A stretch of 64,000 nucleotides of DNA. Origin: Nematostella vectensis. Its lineage: Eukaryota > Cnidaria > Anthozoa > Actiniaria > Edwardsiidae. This document shows, one piece after another, positions 37,801 to 48,768 of this stretch (the stretch's first letter is position 1; every line of letters starts with the position of its first letter). The stretch covers positions 4,167,001 to 4,231,000 of the forward strand of contig NC_064039.1 in the NCBI RefSeq assembly GCF_932526225.1. The letters run 5' to 3'. The position numbers and the translations under genes are program-made. The notes beneath the pieces are model-generated. The model was not told the DNA's origin and searched no databases. It worked only from the letters and a program-made list of their open reading frames with translations.

Positions 37801-40800
37801 GATCTTCACCACCTTGAACGATGGGCAGAACAGTGGCAGATGAAGTTTGCGCCCAAAAAATGTTACGTCATGACCATCACTTTAAAACGCGACAAGTCCC
37901 AGTTCCCATACCATTTGTGTGGAACCACACTGGAGGGGGTTAGCGTTCAAAAATACCTTGGAGTCCACATTTCTACATCTCTCAATTGGTCAAAGCACAC
38001 GGAGGAAGTCAAGAAGAAGGCTAACGCAGTACTGGGTATCCTACAAAGAAATTTATCTTCCTGCCCAGCTGCGGTTAAAGAGCAAGCCTACAAGGCGCTG
38101 GTACGGCCACTGGTGGAGTACGGGACGGAAGCATGGAGCCCCCACACTAAGAAGGACATTCAAAAAGTTGAATCTGTACAACGCCGCGCTGCCAGATTTG
38201 TGTGCAACGACTACGGAAGGCATAGCAGCGTCACGAATATGCTGACACACCTAGGATGGCACCAGCTAGAACTTAGGCGAACAGTATTCGACTCTGTCAT
38301 GTTTTATAAGATCCACCACGGACTAGTAAAAATCGATTTCCCGAGTGATGTAATTCGCAAACCTGGTTCCTACGCAACCAGGTCAAGCGTCAGGAACACA
38401 TGCCAACTTACACTCCCGCCTCCCAGTATAAACCAATTCAAATACTCCTTCTTTTCAAGAACTATCCCCGTTTGGAACTCTCTGCCCCAACAAATGCTAG
38501 ACCTCAGCTCTGTCGATGAATTTAAGATAGCCGTCACTGGCGAGCTGGCCCGGCAATGATTTAGTTGCCATACTACCCATGTACATGTGTATTGTTATCT
38601 CATCATCTTATCGAATTGTTACGTTTATTTATTTATTTATTCATTCATTTATTGTTTCTTTTGTTTTATTTATTATTTATTTATTATCAACCGTAGTATG
38701 TGCATGGGTAGTTGGTACGCTGCCCCTCATTGCCGGATTAGCTCGCTAGTGGCAATTATTGTATTTAAAGGTTAAAGGTTAAAGGTCCGTTTGCCCTTCG
38801 CCAAACGAGACACGAAATTCAAACCCACGTTGTTTGGTTGCTTTCCCCGGAAATTATTCTAAGTGTGCTCACTCGTGTTTAGCGGCTGAATAGGGAAAAC
38901 CACCAGCTTGTAACATTCCATGCATGCTTAGTCACCCAAGAAACTAAATGGTAACGAGGTTTCTTTCCGTTTTTAATACGCTCTTCCGTCAAAAGATGAG
39001 ATCGCGAACAAACTTAAATATTACTTTGGCTTACGATAAGACTGTTAAACCGGTTCTTGGGGTAGAATTTCTTGTTTAAGTAAACCGACTCTTTCCACCA
39101 TAATTTAGTATGCGAATTTTATTCTCATAATCTATGCCACTAAACAAAGCTGATATCAGGACCATACCTGCGAACTAAATGTGGCGTCTAAAAATCATTA
39201 ATCATGCGATTTGAAGTGTAAAGTCGCACACGCTGTGACGACGCACTTGGTGTTAAAAATGAATGTTACGACTCGTAACATTTCAGACCTGAGGTCTGAA
39301 ATTCAATTCTGATTTCCTTTCAGAATCGCAAAAATGGCGCTTTAAAAATAAAATACAACCAAAATCTAGGGAAAACCTTTCACACTCAAGCTTTGATAAA
39401 ACGGACATTAAAGTTTATTACAAAAAGTGTGTCAGATCGTCCACCCCTATTCTATATTGTTCAGTCAAGGCTATATTCCTTCCATGTTGAAACTCCTTAT
39501 GCTCCCCGGGCTCCCCCTTGCTCATTACTTGTTGGATTTCTTTTTTTAAGCGATGCAGATATAGCTAACGTTTTACTACAATATTCAATACTGATACTAC
39601 GGTAAAAAAAAAAAAAACTTCCGAGCAATAAAGAATTCTAAAGGCAAAAAACGCTTGCTCACTCTTGCTCCTGGGACGGGAGTAAAAAAAAACGCATAAC
39701 CTGGTCCCTATTCTAGGCGATATAGTATAATAATAGAGCTAATACAGGTCTCCTCTCTGTATTTAGGGTCTCTTCGAAACTACACCCCCCTCCCACAACA
39801 TTTATTTGCGGAATTAAGTCCTTCCTGAAGATGTGTATATCAAGTTTAAATAAATTGTGGACAGGCACAAGGAAAAGGAGCGAAGGCAAAGGCGACGGCA
39901 GACGTAACCAGACGCAGCCAGACATGAAATGCACTCTGAAATGGATTCGGTCTGACATTTCAACCGTTTTCATTCAAACGTGAAACTCCAAGTTTCTTGG
40001 TATTACGAGGACAAAAATTGTGCTTTGAAAACCAGCGCTAGGCTTATTTATACTTTTTGGACTATAAAAGCGAGTTTTTATTTGATGGAATCAAATTGGA
40101 ATTGAGCGCTTAGTATGAAGGCAATTTTGGGTCATTTTTTCTGTCGTCGCCATCGTAGTTGCTTAAATTCCCTAATTGTGTACCCTGGGTACCAGAGGCT
40201 CCGAGCTTCGCGGTGAAAACGTTTCTCGCCGCGAAGCTCAGAGCCTCTGTTACCCAGGATACTAAATGTGAGGATTTGACAGGAGCTGAGCGAGCGCTTT
40301 TATCACGCATTGGCAATGTCCAAGTTACCTGCTCGATATCGAAGTCCAGCACGTCCTTGAAGTACGTGGGCATTCCTGTGAAGAGTGTGTAGTAGCCCCA
40401 GCATGCGCCGAAATGACCAATCACGATCGCCCAGACAGCCTTGCACCTCAAAATATGATGCCAAGGGAGTCCTTCGAACTGAGCGGATTACAACATGTGT
40501 CAGTGTACCATATCAAAGGAGTCCCTCGAACTACCACAGTATGTCAGTGTACCGCCCCAAGGGAGTTCCTCGAACAACAACAACATGTCAGTGTACCACC
40601 TCAAAGGAGTACTCCCTCGAACTACCACAACATAGCAGTGTACATCCTCAAGGAAGTCCCTCGAACTATCACAACATGTGTCATTTACCGCCTCAAGGGA
40701 GTCCCTCGAACTACCACAACATGTGTCATCTACCGCCTCAAGGGAGTCCCTCGAACTACCACAACATGTGTCATCTACCGCCTCAAGGGAGTCCCTCGAA

Positions 40801-43800
40801 CTATTGCAATATGTGTCAGGGTACCGCCTCAAGGGAGTCCCTCGAACTATTGCAATATGTGTCAGGGTACCGCCTCAAGGGAGTCCCTCAAACTATTGCA
40901 ATATGTGTCAGTGAACCGCCTCAAGGGAGTCCCTCGAACTACCACAATATGTGTCAGTCTACCGCCTTAAGGAAGTCCCTCGAATTGAGCGAATTATAAC
41001 ATGTGTAGTGTACCACCACAAGGGAGTCACTCGAACTATCTCAACATGTCAGTGTACCGCCCCAAGGGAGTCGCTCGAACAACCACTGCATGTCAGTGTA
41101 CCGCACCAAGGGAGTCGCTCGAACAACCACTGCATGTCAGTGTTTTGCCCCAAGGGAGTCCCCCGAACAACCACTGCATGTCAGTGTACCGCCTCAAGGG
41201 AGTACTCCCTCGAACTACCACAACATGTCAGTGTACCACCTTAAGGGAGTTCCTCGAACAACAACAACATGTCATTGTACCGCCTCAAGGGGGTACTCCC
41301 TCGAACTACTACAACATAATAGTGTACAACCTTAAGGTAGTTCCCAGAACTACAACAACATGTCAGTGTACCGCCTCAAGGGAGTACTCCCCCGAACTAT
41401 CACAACATGTCAGTGTACCACCTTAAGGGAGTCCCTCGAACAACAACAACATGTCAGTGTACCCCCTCAAGGGAGTACTCCCTCGAACTACTACAACATA
41501 GTAGTGTACAACCTTAAGGGAGTTCCTCGAACTACAACAACATGTCAGTGTACCGCCTCAAGGGAGTACTCCCTCGAACTATCACAACATAGCAGTGTAC
41601 AACATCAAGGAAGTCCCTCGAACTACAACAACATGTCAGTGTACCGCCTCAAGGGAGTACTCCATCGAACTACTACAACATAGTAGTGTACAACCTTAAG
41701 GGAGTTCCTCGAACTACAACAACATGTCATTGTACCGCCTCAAGGGAGTACTCCATCGAACTACTACAACATAGCAGTGTACAACATCAAGGGAGTTCCT
41801 CGAACTATTACAACATGTCAGTGTTCTCAAACTGAGAATAAATGATAGAAACAATAGGCCATATGGCGAAGAGATAAAAGAAAAGAAATATGAATTTCTA
41901 CAATAAGAAATCAAACCATCGCTACTATATTATTTTTTAATAACAACTATGCACCCAGACACCTCTTGTTTCTGTGTGAAAGTCCCTACCTGCGCCTTGT
42001 TGTCAGACGAAGCGATGCTGTTCTCGATGAATTCTCGCTCCTCTTTAGAGATAGTTGGGTGTGTAGCAGGCGATTCGTGAACCACTAGCTCCCAACAGCA
42101 ATACCAAATAATACCAGAGGTACCTGGCAAGCCCAGGAAGAGTTAAGTGTTAGGTATGGTGAGATGATGGTCATTGTTGCGGCAAATACTGACAACATGA
42201 AATAGGGAGCACCTGGGCGTGACGAAAAGGTGGTTGCCTTTTCCCTGACCCCGCTGAAATCAATGTCTTCTTGATTATAAATCTCGTGGCCACTCAAGGT
42301 CTAGCATTTCCAAACCTGGCTCTCATTCTTTGAAGTCTCAATACCCGTGTCTAAAACTCGCACATGTGGCACCGAGATCAATGTGTATCAATGAGTTAAG
42401 TCTAAGAGACATGTGGCGTACCAAAGCAATAGAAGACGGACGGCCAGCCCCCGTCAAAACCATACTTGCTCAGGAGTCCGGTCAGTGGTATCGCTACAAT
42501 GTTACCAAACGGACAACCTGCGGTAGAGTAATGGGAAATACATATATCAATCAAGAAAATACGACGTGTGTACCTAGCGTGCACGTTGTGTGCACGTGTT
42601 GTGTGCCTAGCATGCACGTTGTGTGCACGTGTTGTGTGCCTAGCATGCACGTTGTGTGCACGTGTTGTGTGCCTAGCATGCACGTTGTGTGCACGTGTTG
42701 TGTGCCTAGCATGCACGTTGCGTGCTCGTGTTGTGTGCCTAGCATGCACGTTGTGTGCACGTGTTGTGTGCATAGCATGCATGTTGTGTGCACGTGATGT
42801 GTGCCTAGCATGCACGTTGTGTGCACGTGATGTGTGCCTAGCACGCATGTTGTGTGCACGTGTTGTGTGACTAGCATGCACGTTGTGTGCACGTGTTTCG
42901 GGGCCTAGATACACGTTATTTGCACGTGACCTACCTGCTATGGAGATGGTAATCAGCGTGCTTCTCTCGAAGGGAGGTGCCCACTTGCTCCATATGGCGT
43001 GGTTGCAAGGGAAGGTCACACCCTAAAACGAACAAATAACAAATTGCTTGGATCTCAGAATTTGACATTTGGTTGGTGCGTATGCATAGACGATGGGATC
43101 TGTCTAAAAAAATATCTGTGATAGATTCTCGTGATTTTCAAAGATCACACTGATTGAAAAAAGTAAGCTTACAAAGTTGTATAATGCACAAAGTTTTAAA
43201 TACAAGTTTCTACATTGTATATATTACTGGATAAGGTCCGATACAAGCGTCAGTAGATTCTTAAAATTCCATTTTTTAAACAACTTTGTTGAGGATTAAC
43301 ACAAAGGAGTCAGCACGAACGGGACAAGGTCCCAGCATACTCTGCTGCTCTCTTCACCCTCAGCATCAATGTTATGAGTCTTTCAGCTCACCAGAAAAAG
43401 TCCCACAAGACCCCAGTCACTATAGCGTGCGGTAACTAGTGTCAGAGGGCGAGAAGAAAGATGACAAATACCCCGTAGCCAAATACCCGCGTACCTCCGA
43501 CTTACCAGAAAAAGCCCTTGAAATATCCGGACACCGACAAGACCCCAGACACTGTAGCGTGTCGCAACTGGTGTAAGGAGGGCGAGAAGAGAGGTGACGA
43601 ATACCCCGTAGCCAAATACCCGTGTTCCCCCGATACGCATGGCAAGCCACGCCCCTGGGATTTGTAGCACCCAGTAGCCGTAGAAGAAAGATCCGAGTAC
43701 TAGACCTGCGATAAATCACGCATGTGAGAACTTAGGTTTTAACAAATGATAGTGATAACTATCTATTTTTTAACAATTAGACTACTAGTTCGAGTTTTCT

Positions 43801-44523
43801 ATGAGTCAATAGATAGCCAACGAGGTGCGTAGCGTAGATTTGACTATTTGACTCAAAGAAAACGAAAACGAGTAGTCTAATTGTTTTAGCATAAATCCAC
43901 CCACATACTACCTTCAAATAATTGATTAATAATTCTCAGGAATAAATAACTGCTTTTGTCGCGAAAAGGAACGCGAGTGCAATTATACTAACAAAAAATA
44001 CAATGTGCCCATCATTGAGATGTAACACTACCTTGAAGTGCCGAATCCCAGTTGAACTCCGCTTTCTGTTGATAGACAACATACACAACCATGATTAGCA
44101 TTTTACCTTTGAACTGTCCGCATTCCCCATTCCCTCTCCTCAGACTCTTTTTTCCTTTTCTCCTACGTTGTTTTAATAGGCAGCATTTTATGAGTTTTTC
44201 TAGCACAACCGAAGACAAGATTTTAACCGCTTTTCGCTTGTAACCATTCCCACACCTCACCCGTGAGACACACTTACCTTTATGAAATGTAAACGTCCCT
44301 TGGAAATTGTCTGATCGTTCACCATGCCAACAATAGCGACGTTAAGGTTGACTCTCATGGAGTAGATATTGATAAATCCTAGCCATGTCATCGCTAACAG
44401 CACGTATCGTTTAGGTATACCCCACTTGGTGGTCTTAGCGGCTGGCTCCTCGTGTAAAGGAATTGCTGGAGGTGCCTGTACTCCATGTTCCTTGTCAGGA
44501 GCGTTTTTCTCGTCGTCCGACAT
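31881..44523 (-). CDS. SLC17-type (sialin/VGLUT-like) anion transporter A, ten exons
   Basis: Exons in transcript order: 44523-44278, 44065-44032, 43705-43506, 43022-42935, 42517-42422, 42123-41990, 40478-40329, 33528-33396, 33113-32875, 32069-31881; 502 residues. Seen: TM1 arginine segment [38 protein letters not shown] (TM2-3), [20 protein letters not shown] with the conserved TM4-region histidine (H168), and [20 protein letters not shown], all typical of SLC17. Family members are proton-coupled or voltage-driven organic-anion carriers of lysosomes, secretory vesicles or plasma membrane. The position usually occupied by the TM4 glutamate (QGLxEG) is leucine (L160). Intron 7 (6.8 kb) holds transposon copy A; exon 7 abuts a large minisatellite; a decayed copy of exon 3 sits in intron 3. 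The start ATG is preceded by a good 3' splice site, so a 5' UTR exon is likely. Confidence 0.92.
33640..39680 (+). mobile_element. Inverted-repeat transposon copy A, in SLC17-A intron 7
   Basis: The left end (about 33655: CACCCGGGTCAAAACGGTGA then GCCTGTGCTC) and the interior (34615-34960; 39150-39480) match the element at 56750-58440 in the same order and orientation. The right end (about 39580-39665) is shortened and has lost part of its inverted terminus. A second left-end-like sequence lies at 34385-34425, with degenerate AAGGAATATGGA-type repeats around it (33990-34590). Between ~34975 and ~39140 the homology is broken by ~4 kb that includes the retrotransposon at 35509. No transposase is seen; non-autonomous. 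Confidence 0.75.
35509..38790 (+). mobile_element. Non-LTR retrotransposon with intact endonuclease-RT ORF
   Basis: The ORF 35509-38559 (1016 residues, no stop or frameshift) has an APE-type endonuclease, then a reverse transcriptase. Endonuclease landmarks are [16 protein letters not shown] with the catalytic Glu, [10 protein letters not shown], and the SDHSAV motif. RT landmarks are [56 protein letters not shown], and LFADDSVLY with the FADD catalytic box. A typical C-terminal region ends [10 protein letters not shown]. The 3' UTR is rich in TTTA units and ends near AAAGGTTAAAGGTTAAAGG (about 38767-38785), a possible 3' repeat tail. No ORF1 gag-like protein is seen upstream, so the element may be 5'-truncated or of a one-ORF type (CR1/L2/RTE-like). 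It sits inside transposon copy A and antisense to SLC17-A. Confidence 0.92.
40181..40262. repeat. Perfect-stem hairpin, MITE-like
   Basis: The left arm TACCCTGGGTACCAGAGGCT continuing CCGAGCTTCGCGG and the right arm (CCGCGAAGCTCAGAGCCTCT continuing GTTACCCAGGATA) pair almost fully around a ~14-base loop. It lies 66 bases downstream (transcript sense) of the exon-7 donor of SLC17-A. Confidence 0.8.
40450..41830. repeat. 45-bp-class minisatellite overlapping SLC17-A exon 7 acceptor
   Basis: About 30 units with period 45 in the left part (40690-40930) and variants of ~40-54 bases further right. The common core on + is CCTCAAGGGAGTCCCTCGAA and then CTACCACAACATG with variation. The exon-7 5' end and acceptor (40460-40490, core CCAAGGGAGTCCTTCGAACT) are themselves a unit-like sequence, and some units (about 40975-40995) keep the intronic GAATTGAGCGAATTATAACA part. 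The array fills the end of intron 6. Unit lengths that are multiples of three give long spurious frames on both strands. Confidence 0.92.
42567..42930. repeat. 33-bp minisatellite in SLC17-A intron 4
   Basis: About eleven units of 33 bases, core GTGCCTAGCATGCACGTTGT followed by GTGCACGTGTTGT, with alternating purine-pyrimidine (TG/CA) runs and CACGTG palindromes. It ends just before the exon-4 donor (42934). Open frames on both strands are due to the 3n unit length. Alternating purine-pyrimidine DNA of this kind can adopt Z-form; that is inference. Confidence 0.92.
43383..43505 (-). pseudogene. Decayed tandem copy of the 3' half of SLC17-A exon 3
   Basis: Directly downstream of exon 3, the sequence repeats the exon's last ~130 bases (CGGGTATTTGGCTACGGGGT ... 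GGGGTCTTGTGGGACTTTTT) including a donor-like CTG/GTGAGC at 43392/43391. A deletion removes the GVRIFQ codons and an in-frame stop (CTC TGA) appears, so it cannot serve as an exon in the original frame. Confidence 0.8.
43774..43883. repeat. Inverted repeat, ~110 bp, MITE-like
   Basis: Arms of ~35 bases: the left reads CAATTAGACTACTAGTTCGA then GTTTTCTATGAGTCA; the right is its reverse complement with a few changes. The ~40-base centre contains ATAGATAGCCAACGAGGTGC. It lies in intron 2 of SLC17-A. Confidence 0.75.
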
Positions 44524-47041
44524 CTAGCAAAAGCATCAACACATAAATAAGGGTCGTAAAGGGAGAATCAGGAACTGGAATCTGGAATCTGGATTTGGGG
44601 CTACACTAGCGGATCTAGAAGAGGGTTTAAGGGGTGCTACATTTGCAAAATGGTCGGCATGCTTTTTTTGCACCCCCCCCCCCCCCCCCCCCCCCGCCCC
44701 CGGCAACATCTTATACTATATCATGTAAGATTCACATCATGCTTATTTTTTGTCTTGTCAATTGATAAGACGTGCCTTTGATCATCAATGTACCATAGAA
44801 GGAGTGTTACCGTACATTTCAAAGCCTGCACTGAATTACTTTCGAGATAGCCTATTGTCAAAAATACAATGAGCGTGTTTTGGTAGTCACCTTTTTCTTG
44901 TTCTGTAATATTTTTTTTTATAATTAATTATCTTAAAATCACAAGACAGTTAATTTATATCCAATCAATCTGTGCAATGATATGGAGATAAAACAGATTA
45001 AATATCAGTCATCACACAACTAATAGCACCAGGGGATCGCCAGAATCCGGAACAACAAATATTAATGAAAATTACTATTTACAATTATGATTATTGACGC
45101 GAAAATGACAGCAGGTAATACGTCCCCAAGGAGGACAAATTCTGCTGAGAAAGAAGCCAATGATAACAGAGTTACTGACCTTAGGAGTGGGATCAAACTA
45201 AACCCACGGCATTGAACACATCTCACGGGAATTTCACTGGAATCATTCCAAAGTATGCACGCTGGCGCCAGGGCAAAGGCGGAAATCCGGGTAAATCGAA
45301 GAACTTGTGGAGATGGAATTGAGTATAACAAAGATAAATTGCTTGGATTCGCTTCACTTCTCGCTCTATCTTCCTGTTCAGGATCACGCCTAGTTAACAG
45401 GTACCACAGGTGGTGAGTCATGTGACTAGGTCAGGGAGGTCCAACGCGAGAAACCTGCATTGACATTTCAGTAACATTTCATTGCTTCAATCATTTCTTT
45501 CACCTCAAGTTTCTTAGCTTTCGTAGGGGTCTTTATAAAAGGCGGTTGTAGAATTAAATAATTCAGCTTTGTGCGTTACTTTGAGAAGTATTTTGAGGTA
45601 ATGTCTATAAGCAATCTTAGAATGACTCTAACCTCACTTAAACAAAATACTAGTAACTAATGCGCTGATTGGCAAGGAGAGGTTGCCATAGAAATGGCCT
45701 TAGCAACAGTTCCCAAATTCGCGGATAGATTTATATCGAATTTCATACAACGTGCTAATATCTACGGGTATTAACTTTAACAAGATCAAATTTAACGCTG
45801 AGAAGGTACGTAATTTGAAGCATGAAAGCGATATACTATTAGGTTAAAATTTCAAAACGAGATTTGCCTAGAGACATTTTAATCATTTTAATCTTAAAAG
45901 AGTTTAGTAGCCATCGTGCTGATACCTTTATATTAAAAATAATAATCAAAACGTTTTACAGAGACTTAAAATGAAAAAGGGAGATGAGCTTTTCGCCTGA
46001 AAAGTTTTTATAGTTAAATAGTTGGTAGGATGAACTACATTGATTCCAACTAGAATTCAAAATACATTCATTTGCCAGCGGTTGTGCTATTAGGATTTGC
46101 GCACGCATTTAGTCATGTCAGCCTAGATAACCTGCATTTTAATGATTGATGAGTTGCTTGGGAACCAGTTTGTATTCAAGAACAATTTTGAATTTGATTG
46201 CTCGTAAAATAACAAATGAAAGAGGTGACAAGGGTATCTTTGGAGTGCAGCGAAATATAATCTTCCACAAAAAACTCAAACGGGTATCACTAAGATAGAA
46301 CAAAGAAGAATGGACAAAAGATCCGAGGACTGGATTTAATTGGACTGAGATAGCTATCATTGGCAATATAAAAGGTATGAACAGATTATTCTACGAAAAT
46401 ATGTCACTCTTCTATTAATTTTTGTTACACTTGTTTTTGGTAGATTGAAATTTTAACCCGAGATTAACGTCAGTTGATGCATTGGTTTATTTTGTTTATA
46501 AGATTTTGCTGGATGAATAATACCTGTCAAAATATATATATTTTCCTTTAAACTGAGAGAACGATAGTTGGTTAGTCATTTGGTTTATATGGTGATTATA
46601 TTTCTTATGATAGCGTAACAGTAGCTCATACTATGATAATCATCATCATAATGTTCTTCTTCATCATAGCCATCATTTTCATCATCGGCATCATCGTCGT
46701 CGTCATTAATATCGTCAAATTTTCGTCCTCCTTTTTTGTTCGACATCGGCGTTGTCATCATCATCATCATCTTCATCATCGTCGTCGTCGTCGTCATCAT
46801 GATCATCATAATCATTATCATCACAGGGCCACTGGGTGCACGTTCCCGCCCCATATTTTCCATAATATAAGGAAATAATCACCTTTATCACCATTCATGA
46901 AATCCTCTTTAACTTTATTCAGCTCATCCATGTCATCATATTCATTTTTTCATCATTAACATTATAGGCTGTTTCTATGCTCAACTCAATTATCATTATA
47001 ATAAGGAGAAAAGAAGTCATCCGGGAGCTCACGTTTATTTG
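44524..47041. other. Shared upstream region of the divergent SLC17 pair
   Basis: 2.5 kb between the start codons of SLC17-A (-) and SLC17-B (+). It contains a ~30-base poly-C run (about 44677-44706), an ATC/CAT trinucleotide-rich block (about 46636-46826) and AT-rich DNA. Open frames (for example 45062-45421 on -, 46585-46878 on both strands) follow simple repeats or have no domain. It presumably holds 5' UTR exons and promoters of both genes; no core promoter motif is convincing. Confidence 0.5.
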
Positions 47042-48241
47042 ATGAAAGAGGAAGACTCTCTACACCAAAGTCAGGACACTTTACTGCTCTCACGACAAGA
47101 TGGTCGCGAAGAAAAAACACAAGATTCGGTAATCCACACAGTCGAATTTCAGCTTAATCCGCGGTTATTAATCAGGGTATCTTTAGGGGCAAGGGGAAGG
47201 AATGGAACAAGAGAAAAAACGGTATCCACCCCAAACCGTTCCGCTAGGAAAAAAAAGGAAGTATTGAAAGAACAGCTTTGTAGGCTTGATGTGAGAGACC
47301 ATGTGTGAGATACCACAGTTTACGTGATATTATATTTATTTTATAGACCCAGAGAAAGCAGTTAGAGATATAAGCGGAATATGTAAAAAGGCATCTAGGT
47401 TTTTTAAACGACTTTAGACGATCTGACTTTTTGTCAGATCTGTGACTTTCTGCCAGATCTGTCAAGTTGTGGTTTTTTGATCTCGCACTCGGCGGTTGAA
47501 AGGGTTTTAAATTAATCAAAAAGCTTTTTGCTTGCAAAGAATCTTATTTTCTAGCTTGAGAAAAATCAGAAAGTAATCTTTGTTAATGTATAACAAATAT
47601 ATATCCTTTCAATTCTGTTCTAGTTACCAAGTGTGCCCAAGCGCTATATCCTGGTGGGGCTGTGTTTCACGGGGCTCTTCCAGATGTACGCTGTTAGAAC
47701 CTGTCTCAGCGTCGCAATCGTTGCCATGGTATCAAACAGCACGGTACTCATCAATGGCAAGAAAACTGTCAAGGTGAGCTACGTTATATCTTCTCACCAG
47801 AGGAGCGTAGAAAAACCATCACCAACAGCAACAAACCACTTCATAAATACTATCATCACTGACACCACCTTTGCAAAGGCCAGCACAGCGAAATACAGAG
47901 AAAAGAGCCCTCTGCCACAATTGAACCACAATTGCACAATAAACACCACCAAGAATAAAACAGAAACACTAAAACCACCACGTCTATCAAGCTACATAAA
48001 AGACATCGACACTAGAATCACCATTCGCCATCGCCATCGCCATCGCCATTAGCCTTTTCATCGCCATCGCCATCGCCATCGCCATCGCCATCGCCATCGC
48101 CATCGCCATCGCCATCGCCATCGCCACCGCCATCGCCATCATCATCACCATCGTCATCACCATCACCATCACCATCACCATCATCATCACCATTATCATC
48201 ATCATCACCATCATCATCATCACCATCACCATCATAATCAC

Positions 48242-48273
<32 letters not shown>

Positions 48274-48727
48274 CCATCACCATCACCATCACCATCACCA
48301 TCACCATCACCATCGCCATCGCCATCGCCATCGCCATCGCCATCGCCATCGCCATCGCCATCGCCATCGCCATCGCCATCGCCATCGCCATCGCCATCGC
48401 CATCGCCATCGCCATCGCCATCGCCATCGCCATCGCCATCGCCATCGCCATCGCCATCGCCATCGCCATCGCCATCGCCATCGCCATCGCCATCGCCATC
48501 GCCATCGCCATCGCCATCGCCATCGCCATCGCCATCGCCATCGCCATCGCCATCGCCATCGCCATCGCCATCGCCATCGCCATCGCCATCGCCATCGCCA
48601 TTGCCATCGCCATCGCCACCGCCATCGCCATCATCATCACCATCGTCATCACCATCACCATCACCATCATCATCACCATTATCATCATCATCACCATCAT
48701 CATCATCACCATCACAATCATAATCAC

Positions 48728-48768
<41 letters not shown>

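Noticed and set aside
40385-41914. Many overlapping 60-200-codon frames on both strands; also considered a CRISPR-like array
   Set aside because: Minisatellite with 3n units. Units are contiguous with no unique spacers, and the context is a eukaryotic intron.
42402-43019. 205-codon histidine/arginine-rich frame on -
   Set aside because: Mostly the 33-bp minisatellite between true exons 4 and 5 of SLC17-A; only its two ends are coding.
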